Assembly: GCA_902836725.1 (NCBI GenBank)
Contig: CADFRV010000024.1
Span: 1-16,004, forward strand
Direction: 5' to 3'
DNA length: 16,004 bases
Source of the DNA: Muribaculaceae bacterium
GTDB lineage: Bacteria > Bacteroidota > Bacteroidia > Bacteroidales > Muribaculaceae
Made by a program: the position numbers and the translations under genes. Positions 1-5,619 of this stretch are shown here, one piece after another (the first letter of the stretch is position 1; the number at the start of each line of letters is the position of its first letter). The notes beneath the pieces were generated by a model. The model saw nothing but the letters and a program-made list of their open reading frames with translations. It did not search any database and had not been told where the DNA came from.

Positions 1-96
1 TATAAAATAACAATATTCCCCCAAGTGCAAGACAATCTTAAATGAAAGAGCCGTGGTGTTTATGGATCCCGGGAGTGCTCATCTGCCAAAATTTGC

Positions 97-105
97 TAAC
101 TTTGC
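97..105 (+). promoter_or_regulatory. Bacteroidetes -7 promoter box of rlmN
   Basis: TAACTTTGC matches the Bacteroidetes sigma-70 -7 consensus TAnnTTTG. No convincing TTG -33 element lies at the expected distance, so only half of the promoter is supported. The box ends 8 bases before the ATG at 114, so the transcript leader should be only a few bases long. It also lies downstream of the alternative ATG at 42, which argues against that earlier start. Confidence 0.6.
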
Positions 106-113
106 AAGCAGTT

Positions 114-1154
114 ATGGAGAAGAAGGCATTGATAGGAAAGAATCTGGAGGAGCTGCGGGAGGTAGCCGCCGAGTGCGGTATGCCTGCTTTCGCGGCCAAA
201 CAGATGGCGCGGTGGCTGTATGAGAAGCGTGTCACCGACATAGAGGCTATGACCGATCTCTCGAAAGCCGCACGCCAACGTCTGGCGCAGGAGGGGTATG
301 TCGTGGGACGAGAGGCACCTCTGGCGGCTGTGAGGAGTGTCGACGGCACTGCAAAATATCTCTTTACAGGAGAGGGCGGCCGCGATGTGGAGGCTGTATG
401 CATCCCCGACAAAGACCGCGTGACTATATGCGTGTCTTCACAGGCCGGATGCAAGATGAACTGTTCTTTCTGTATGACCGGAAAGCAGGGATTCCACGGA
501 TCGCTTACCCCGGCCGCGATAATCAATCAGGTGCTGTCTGTGCCGGAAAGCGCGGAACTTACCAACATCGTGTTCATGGGGATGGGGGAACCGCTCGACA
601 ATCTCGAAGCGGTGCTGCGTGCCATAGAGATCCTTACCGCCAAATGGGGACTGGCATGGAGCCCGAAACGCATAACCGTCAGCTCCATCGGCAAACTGCG
701 CGAGCTTCGCCGCCTGCTTGACGAGACTAAAGTGCATGTGGCCATTTCGATACACTCTCCATATCCCGCCGAGAGGGAGTCGCTGATGCCTGTGGAGCGT
801 GCCTATCCTATACGCGAGGTGATAGACCTGCTGCGCACATATGATTTCTCCCACCAGAGACGCCTGTCGTTCGAGTATATCATGTTCGGCGGCCTCAACG
901 ACGATCGACGCCACTGCATGGAACTTGCATCGCGTCTCTCGGGACTTGACTGCCGCGTGAACCTGATCCGTTTCCATGCCATTCCCGGGAGCGAGCTTCG
1001 CTCGTCGGAACCGGAGCGTATGGAGCAGTTCCGCGACATGCTCAACGCGCGTGGCATAACAGCCACCATACGTGCCTCCAGAGGTGAGGATATCCTCGCC
1101 GCGTGCGGCATGCTGGCCGGGAAAGGCAAAAAAAACGGGAATGACGTAAACTAA
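114..1154 (+). CDS. rlmN: RlmN, dual-specificity 23S rRNA/tRNA adenine-C2 methyltransferase
   Basis: Radical SAM enzyme that methylates C2 of adenine 2503 in 23S rRNA and, in this family, A37 of some tRNAs, in the cytoplasm. Numbered from the ATG at 114 (346 aa), the N-terminal rRNA-binding domain (about 1-95) leads into the radical-SAM cluster CKMNCSFC (C113, C117, C120), which binds the 4Fe-4S cluster. The two mechanistic cysteines known from E. coli RlmN are both present: one in TICVSSQAGC (C106) and one in RGEDILAACG (C331). Start choice: an in-frame ATG at 42 would add 24 residues that lack family character, and it lies upstream of the promoter box at 97-105. The ATG at 114 gives MEKKALIGKNLEELRE, the usual RlmN N-terminus. 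The DUF1573 genes follow on the same strand after 43 bases and may be co-transcribed. Confidence 0.96.
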   Translation: MEKKALIGKNLEELREVAAECGMPAFAAKQMARWLYEKRVTDIEAMTDLSKAARQRLAQEGYVVGREAPLAAVRSVDGTAKYLFTGEGGRDVEAVCIPDKDRVTICVSSQAGCKMNCSFCMTGKQGFHGSLTPAAIINQVLSVPESAELTNIVFMGMGEPLDNLEAVLRAIEILTAKWGLAWSPKRITVSSIGKLRELRRLLDETKVHVAISIHSPYPAERESLMPVERAYPIREVIDLLRTYDFSHQRRLSFEYIMFGGLNDDRRHCMELASRLSGLDCRVNLIRFHAIPGSELRSSEPERMEQFRDMLNARGITATIRASRGEDILAACGMLAGKGKKNGNDVN

Positions 1155-1197
1155 TGATGCGTTTGACGGTCATATATAATATATGATATTTCCGAAG

Positions 1198-1587
1198 ATG
1201 AAAAAAATAGCTTTAGCCATAGCGCTTCTTTCCGCAGCCCTGCCGGCACTCGCGCAGGAGCCTGCCATAACTTTCGATGAGACCTCCTATGACTTCGGCA
1301 CCATTGCCGAGGATGGAGGCAATGTGTCGCATGAATTCAAGTTCACCAACACCGGCGACGCACCGCTGATGATAGTGAACGCAAGCGCGTCGTGCGGCTG
1401 CACCCGCCCCACTTATCCCAAGAAACCTGTGGCACCCGGCAAGACCGACAAGATAAAGGTGACATATGTGCCTGCGGGACGGCCCGGTGAGTTCGTCAAG
1501 ACTGTCACGGTAAAGACGAACGCAAAGAAACAGAAGTCGGTAAAACTTAAAATAAAGGGGGTTGTAATTCCCAAGAAAGATAAATGA
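1198..1587 (+). CDS. Exported single-domain DUF1573 protein
   Basis: Small exported protein (129 aa from the ATG at 1198) consisting of a signal peptide and one DUF1573 domain, an immunoglobulin-like beta-sandwich very common in Bacteroidetes envelopes with no firmly established function. Residues 1-19 (MKKIALAIALLSAALPALA) look like a signal peptide cleaved after ALA. The domain covers about 25-125 and shows the family features YDFGTI, FKFTNTG, the conserved CGC motif (66-68), and PAGRPGEFVKTVTVKTN. An ATG at 1183 would add five residues before the signal peptide; the 1198 start gives a cleaner n-region. The stop overlaps the start of the next DUF1573 gene by four bases (ATGA, 1584-1587), so the two are probably translationally coupled. 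The pair looks like a duplication. Confidence 0.88.
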   Translation: MKKIALAIALLSAALPALAQEPAITFDETSYDFGTIAEDGGNVSHEFKFTNTGDAPLMIVNASASCGCTRPTYPKKPVAPGKTDKIKVTYVPAGRPGEFVKTVTVKTNAKKQKSVKLKIKGVVIPKKDK

Positions 1588-2648
1588 GACTCGCAGCGTT
1601 TTTTGCAGCCTTGATTACGGGGCTGTCGGCTTTTGCGGCAGTGGAGTGGTCGCAGACCGAACATGATTTCGGCGCCTTCAAGGAGGAGAACGGCAAGGTG
1701 ACATGCACGTTTGATTTCGTCAACAAGGGGACGCAGCCGGTGAGTGTGCGTGCGGTGCGTGCCTCCTGCGGCTGCACCTCGCCGTCGTATACGAAACAGC
1801 CGGTTGCCTCGGGCGAGACCGGTACTGTGACCGTGACATTCAACCCTGCGGGACGTCCAGGCCGCTTCACCAAGACACTGATGGTGGATCTGGCGGGCGA
1901 TGACGGCACCGAACGCAAGACACTGACCATAAACGGCGTGGTGATCGGTTCGGAAAGCACCCTTATGTCGCGTTATCCCGTGGAGGCCGGCCCATTGCGT
2001 CTGCGCACCCAGCAGGTGCCTTTCGGCACCGTGCTCAGGGGGAAAGCCAAGTCGGCCTTCGTGGAGGTCTACAATGCATCCACCGAGCCTGTCACCCCCG
2101 AGTGGAGTGGTGTGCCGGCTTATCTGCGCATAGCAAGCTCGGAACAGGCGATCGCTCCCGGCGAGCAGGTGGTATATTCTCTCGTACTAACCCCAGTCGC
2201 GTCGTCGCCCTACGGCATAGTCACCGATTCCGCTTATATCGCGGCTCCCGGCGAGACACCGCTGAAGGTGGATCTGTCGGCGATACTCGAGGAGGACTTT
2301 TCCGCGCTTACCCCCGGACAGCGCCAGAATGCCCCGGTGGTGGAAATAGATACCGAGCGTGTGGATTTCGGACGTCTGTCGCGCGACGGCGATGCCGTGA
2401 GCCGCACTTTCACCATCACCAACCGCGGGAAGAGCGATCTCATGCTGCGCCGCATATATACAACCGACGCCGGTGTGAAGGTAACCCCCTCTGAAGGTAA
2501 GGTAAAGAAGGGAAAATCGGCTACAATCACCGTCACCACCGATCCCTCCAACCTTCCGGCCGAAGTGCTCAGTGCCCGCATCCAGATTATCACCAACGAT
2601 CCCGAGCAGTCGCTTTCCATAGTTCGCGCTATAGGGGAAGTTAAATAA
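1584..2648 (+). CDS. Exported multi-domain DUF1573 protein
   Basis: Exported 354-aa protein with three beta-sandwich-like segments. Residues 1-19 form a short signal peptide. Residues 20-120 are a DUF1573 domain closely resembling the preceding protein, with HDFGAF, the CGC motif (62-64) and PAGRPGRFTKTL. Residues about 130-235 look like a divergent Ig-like segment (QVPFGTVLRG, APGEQVVYSL). Residues about 250-354 are a second recognisable DUF1573/ASH-like domain (VDFGRLSRDGDAVSRTFTITNRG and IQIITNDPEQSL), which lacks the CGC pair. Translation starts within the stop of the upstream gene (4-base overlap), so both are made from one mRNA. Known families of this type are thought to be structural or adhesive envelope proteins; the exact role is unknown. 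Confidence 0.85.
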   Translation: MRLAAFFAALITGLSAFAAVEWSQTEHDFGAFKEENGKVTCTFDFVNKGTQPVSVRAVRASCGCTSPSYTKQPVASGETGTVTVTFNPAGRPGRFTKTLMVDLAGDDGTERKTLTINGVVIGSESTLMSRYPVEAGPLRLRTQQVPFGTVLRGKAKSAFVEVYNASTEPVTPEWSGVPAYLRIASSEQAIAPGEQVVYSLVLTPVASSPYGIVTDSAYIAAPGETPLKVDLSAILEEDFSALTPGQRQNAPVVEIDTERVDFGRLSRDGDAVSRTFTITNRGKSDLMLRRIYTTDAGVKVTPSEGKVKKGKSATITVTTDPSNLPAEVLSARIQIITNDPEQSLSIVRAIGEVK

Positions 2649-2663
2649 ATAGCAGTAAGAAGC

Positions 2664-2690
2664 AAGAGCATTAGAAGTCAAGCAAGAATA
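2664..2690 (+). repeat. Dispersed intergenic repeat, copy 1 (27-base core)
   Basis: This 27-base segment (begins AAGAGCATTAG, ends CAAGCAAGAATA) recurs without mismatch and in the same orientation at 15585-15611, nearly 13 kb away. Both copies are intergenic. In both, a TCCTGTTTC 9-mer follows (2751-2759 here; 15650-15658 in copy 2). The stretch 2707-2750 after the core is an almost pure pyrimidine/AT tract with an approximately 8-base period (CTAAATTT units). Confidence 0.8.
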
Positions 2691-2712
2691 CTTCGGCATC
2701 CCCTGCTTTTTT
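2680..2712 (+). terminator. Possible intrinsic terminator of the DUF1573 operon
   Basis: AAGCA (2680-2684) pairs with TGCTT (2704-2708), enclosing an imperfect stem closed by a C(UUCG)G tetraloop at 2691-2696, and is followed by a run of Ts to 2712. The stem has several mismatches. Its left arm falls in the repeat core, but the right arm is not conserved in the second repeat copy. It is a weak candidate that would fit the end of the DUF1573 transcript. Confidence 0.35.
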
Positions 2713-2779
2713 CTAAATTTCTAAATTTCTCAATTTCTTATTTTCTCAATTCCTGTTTCCGCGCGTAGCGCTTCTACAG

Positions 2780-3676
2780 ATGGCAAAAGACCTGCTCAAC
2801 CGTTACATATGGATTATCGACACCATCAGGCGCTACGGGAAAATCTCCCGCAGGGAGCTTAACGAGTGCTGGGCGCGTTCACCTTACAGCGACGGTGAGC
2901 CAGAGATCCCGAGGCGCACTTTTTTCAATTACCGCAGGGCCATAGAGAAACTCTTCTCCATTTCGATAGAGTGCGACCCCGGCACATACGACTATTACCT
3001 CAGGGAACGGTCGAAAGACAAGATCACCGACTGGCTCCTCGACTCCTCGGCCACAAGCAATGTGCTGCAGGGATCGCGTGAGGTGGCGTCGCGCATACTT
3101 CTGGAGTCGGTGCCCTCGGCACGCGAGTTTCTCGCCCCCGTCATAGAGGCTATAAAGGTAAACAGGTCTATAAAATTCGACTATCATCCCTATACCCGTT
3201 CCCAGCCGTCGCGCGATGTGGTGGTTGAGCCTTATTTCCTGCGCATCCACAGGCAGCTGTGGTATGTGACGGGACGCAATACCCGCGACGGGAAAGTGAA
3301 GACCTACTCGCTCGACCGCATGAGCAACCTTCTGATAACGTCGAACACCTTCCTTCCCCCTGCTGATCTGGATCCTGCCGATTATTTCCGCGATTCTTTC
3401 GGTGTAATGGTCACGGAAAGCAAGCCCCGCACAGTGAAACTCAAAGTGGATCTGCGGCAAGCCAAATATTTCAGGGCGCTTCCACTCCATCCCTCGCAGC
3501 AGGAAATGGTCTCTGACCAATACTCATATTTCACTTACCGCCTGCGCATCACCCCCGATTTCGTGGCCGAGATACTCAGCCACGGCCCCCGCATCACTGT
3601 CATTTCCCCCCCTGAGCTGAAAACGATGGTGGTGACCGAGTTGCGTGCCGCCCTCGACAACTACGAAAACCCCTGA
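2780..3676 (+). CDS. WYL-domain transcriptional regulator
   Basis: Cytoplasmic DNA-binding regulator, 298 aa. Residues 1-75 form a winged-helix region (RYIWIIDTIRRYGKISRRELNE followed by PRRTFFNYRRAIEKLF, the likely recognition helix). Residues about 118-190 are a WYL domain with the LWYVTGRN signature (W161, Y162) and the following YSLDRM segment. Residues about 215-295 look like the WCX C-terminal extension. WYL domains are known to sense ligands, often nucleic acids or nucleotides, and some WYL proteins (BrxR, CapW) repress phage-defence operons. This gene is followed on the same strand, after 78 bases, by a low-GC ATPase pair, but that pair has its own promoter box and different base composition. 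A regulatory link is therefore only a hypothesis. Stand-alone WYL regulators of this type are common in Bacteroidales. Confidence 0.88.
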   Translation: MAKDLLNRYIWIIDTIRRYGKISRRELNECWARSPYSDGEPEIPRRTFFNYRRAIEKLFSISIECDPGTYDYYLRERSKDKITDWLLDSSATSNVLQGSREVASRILLESVPSAREFLAPVIEAIKVNRSIKFDYHPYTRSQPSRDVVVEPYFLRIHRQLWYVTGRNTRDGKVKTYSLDRMSNLLITSNTFLPPADLDPADYFRDSFGVMVTESKPRTVKLKVDLRQAKYFRALPLHPSQQEMVSDQYSYFTYRLRITPDFVAEILSHGPRITVISPPELKTMVVTELRAALDNYENP

Positions 3677-3719
3677 TCCCGCACCTCCCCGCCACATGAA
3701 AAATAACTGATGGCTGTCA

Positions 3720-3749
3720 TTGCCGAACCAAAATAATTTGTAAATTTGC
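3720..3749 (+). promoter_or_regulatory. Promoter of the ATPase / small-protein pair
   Basis: TTG at 3720-3722, an 18-base spacer and TAAATTTGC at 3741-3749 match the Bacteroidetes promoter consensus. The -7 box ends only 5 bases before the ATG at 3755, so the predicted transcription start falls at or within a base or two of the start codon. It also overlaps a possible TTG start at 3746, making the ATG at 3755 the better start. Confidence 0.65.
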
Positions 3750-3754
3750 AAATT

Positions 3755-4753
3755 ATGGATAAATCAGCACAAGGTAACATAAACGACTTGGTAATCAAGA
3801 ATTTCAAGTCTGTGAAATCGGTGACTCTCTCCGGTTGTCGGCGCATTAATGTGCTGATTGGCAGACCTAACGTCGGCAAAAGCAATATTTTGGAAGCTCT
3901 TGCCCTGTTTGATGTGCCGTATATGGTGAATACATCAAACAAATCTCTTAAAAACCTTGTGCGTATAGAAAACACGGCCGACCTCTTCCACAACGGAGTA
4001 TCGACATCACCGGTAGAGGTATTGGCAGATAACAATTCGGTAAATGTCAGCCGTAGCGCAAACAACGGATTGTCCGTTGATATTTCTGTGCATGACGAAG
4101 TCTCCAGATATTCGTTTTTGCCATCGTTGACTTTATCCACGAAAAAAGAGCCGGCCATATTGCCGCGCATACTTGCATACTTTTTTCCAAAACAGTTTAT
4201 ACCGGAGTCATCGAATGCAGGTTTCCTATTGCCCCCGGCGGGAGCAAATCTTATGGAAACCGTAGCAAATCTGCCCGCTCTGAAGTCCGGACTTGTGGAA
4301 TTGTTCCACGCCTACGGACTGAAGATGATGTTTGACGCCGGTTCGCAGGAGATAAAGGCTATGAGGGAAAACGGTCTGGATATGTTTCTTGTACCGTTCA
4401 GTTCACTTGCCGATTCGTTACAACGGTTGATTTTCTATAAAGCGGCAATAGAGAGTAATACAAACAAGGTAATATGTTTCGAGGAGCCTGAGGCCCATAC
4501 ATTCCCTCCGTATATCTCAAATGTCGTCAACGATATTATTTCCGCTGACAGTAACCAGTTTTTTATCACAACGCATAGTCCGTATGTAATGAGTTCGTTG
4601 CTTGAAAGTGCGGGCGATGATCTGGCTGTATATGTTGTCGATATGGAAAACAACGAGACAACTATAAAGCGTCTTACTGATAAGCAGCTTCAGGAAGCCT
4701 ATGATAATGGCATGGATATGTTTTATAACCTTGAAGCGTATCTTGGCAAATGA
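3755..4753 (+). CDS. AAA/ABC-type ATPase (AAA_21-like), possible defence module
   Basis: Cytoplasmic 332-aa ATPase of the SMC/OLD-like AAA_21 (AAA_15) group. The N-terminus has the typical DLVIKNFKSVKSVTLSGCRRINVLIG strand pattern, written here only to show the family look. Walker A is GRPNVGKS (36-43); a degenerate ABC signature region is SSLADSLQRL (216-225); Walker B is VICFEEPE (239-246); and the switch histidine is in ITTHSPYVM (H274). There is no TOPRIM domain after the ATPase, unlike a full OLD protein. The downstream gene overlaps it by four bases (ATGA) and probably supplies the partner. Sampled lines are about 38-45% GC against 60% or more in neighbouring genes, suggesting acquisition by transfer. 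Start: the ATG at 3755 is preferred over a TTG at 3746, which lies inside the promoter box. The ATPase fold is certain; the defence role is inferred from architecture. Confidence 0.85.
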   Translation: MDKSAQGNINDLVIKNFKSVKSVTLSGCRRINVLIGRPNVGKSNILEALALFDVPYMVNTSNKSLKNLVRIENTADLFHNGVSTSPVEVLADNNSVNVSRSANNGLSVDISVHDEVSRYSFLPSLTLSTKKEPAILPRILAYFFPKQFIPESSNAGFLLPPAGANLMETVANLPALKSGLVELFHAYGLKMMFDAGSQEIKAMRENGLDMFLVPFSSLADSLQRLIFYKAAIESNTNKVICFEEPEAHTFPPYISNVVNDIISADSNQFFITTHSPYVMSSLLESAGDDLAVYVVDMENNETTIKRLTDKQLQEAYDNGMDMFYNLEAYLGK

Positions 4754-5289
4754 ATCAACGTGCTGATTTTATAATACCGGAATGTTACGTTGACACAAAC
4801 CTTGTGGAAACATTGGTTTGTTCCGGTGGGTGCAATCATCAGAAAGGCTGTAACCAAGTAGCCAAAGTAATGCAGGAAAAATTTTCGGATCGTTTTGCAG
4901 TAGGCATAATCGATGCGGATAAAAGACGTCCCGGGTATCTGAATGAATTTCGGGAAATTGCCTCAAGCAAACATCTCAAACTGTTTCGCCATCCGGTGCG
5001 CCCGCATTTTATAATCCTTGTTTATCCTGCGGTCGATGGCTTTATCCTGTCATGTGCGGAAGGCGCGCAAGTAGATATGGCGGATTACGGACTCTCGTCT
5101 GTCTTGAAAGAGTTTACAGCTCAGACCAAGAATGTGATGTCTAATAAGGATATACGTTTCAAACGGCTTTTCAAGTCCATGGAAGATGTCGCGGAGATGA
5201 AGCTGATGAAATCTGTCTTGATGTACCTCATTGGCAATCCCTATCAGGCGGCGGATGATGAGATTATGACCTTTTTCAGTGGTTTGTAA
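4750..5289 (+). CDS. Unknown small protein coupled to the ATPase, TOPRIM-like pattern
   Basis: A 179-aa soluble protein without signal peptide or membrane segment; I do not recognise a named family. It starts inside the stop of the ATPase gene (ATGA, 4750-4753), so the two are translationally coupled. The N-terminal half shows ECYVDTNLVETLV (11-23), then a Cys/His-rich GGCNHQKGC (26-34), then a hydrophobic strand ending in acidic residues, VGIIDADKR (51-59). An early Glu/Asp strand followed by a D-x-D strand is reminiscent of minimal TOPRIM nucleases such as the DUF4435 (AriB-like) partners of AAA ATPases, but spacing and Gly positions are not a clean match. C28, H30 and C34 could bind metal. 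The C-terminal half (about 110-179) is predicted helical. Low GC like its partner. A nuclease or toxin effector is a reasonable guess, not shown. Confidence 0.7.
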   Translation: MNQRADFIIPECYVDTNLVETLVCSGGCNHQKGCNQVAKVMQEKFSDRFAVGIIDADKRRPGYLNEFREIASSKHLKLFRHPVRPHFIILVYPAVDGFILSCAEGAQVDMADYGLSSVLKEFTAQTKNVMSNKDIRFKRLFKSMEDVAEMKLMKSVLMYLIGNPYQAADDEIMTFFSGL

Positions 5290-5518
5290 GTCGTGCCGGT
5301 CACGTCTGTCTTGTATTTTCTGTTGTTATCCCGGAAAACAACAATGTATTTCCCCAATTCCTCCTTTCCGTATAAGCATGAGTGTTCTCTATGGTTTGCT
5401 GCTGGTGGCCGCGGGCCGGGGGTGCGGGAGGTTGCGGATTGTAACTTGCTATGGAAGCGCGTATTATTAAGCGGGAGATGGAAGAATGATTGAAATCACG
5501 TGGATTTTTCGATGTTTA
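5290..5518. other. Intergenic region with no identifiable gene
   Basis: About 230 bases between the low-GC pair and the korA promoter. Two overlapping short open frames (5279-5470 and 5293-5493) have no recognisable motif and no promoter or coding signature. A 7-bp inverted repeat (TGTTGTT 5321-5327 with AACAACA 5337-5343) has no following T-run. The middle (about 5400-5430) is abruptly G-rich, so the base composition is mixed. It may be the decayed right edge of an insertion, but nothing proves it. Confidence 0.4.
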
Positions 5519-5551
5519 TTGCAGCTTCAAAAAGTTTTTTATTATCTTTGC
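5519..5551 (+). promoter_or_regulatory. Promoter of the korAB operon
   Basis: TTG at 5519-5521, a 21-base spacer and TATCTTTGC at 5543-5551 match both halves of the Bacteroidetes consensus. The expected transcription start is near 5556, giving a 5' leader of about 60 bases before the korA ATG at 5620. Confidence 0.75.
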
Positions 5552-5619
5552 CACAGCCAAGCAAATCTATACCTGCAGGGCGAATAATACTTACTTGACA
5601 AGTAACATTTTTTCCTGTC

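Noticed and set aside
42..113. N-terminal extension of rlmN from the ATG at 42
   Set aside because: It lies upstream of the -7 promoter box at 97-105, and the added residues do not resemble RlmN; the ATG at 114 gives the normal N-terminus.
1162..1192. Promoter for the DUF1573 pair (TTTG at 1162 with an AT-rich box)
   Set aside because: No TAnnTTTG box at the right spacing; co-transcription with rlmN is simpler.
5321..5343. Inverted repeat TGTTGTT/AACAACA as terminator of the ATPase pair
   Set aside because: AT-rich 7-bp stem with a 9-base loop and no T-run after it.
5279..5493. Two short plus-strand open frames after the low-GC pair
   Set aside because: No motif, signal peptide or promoter; overlapping frames in a region of mixed composition suggest chance.
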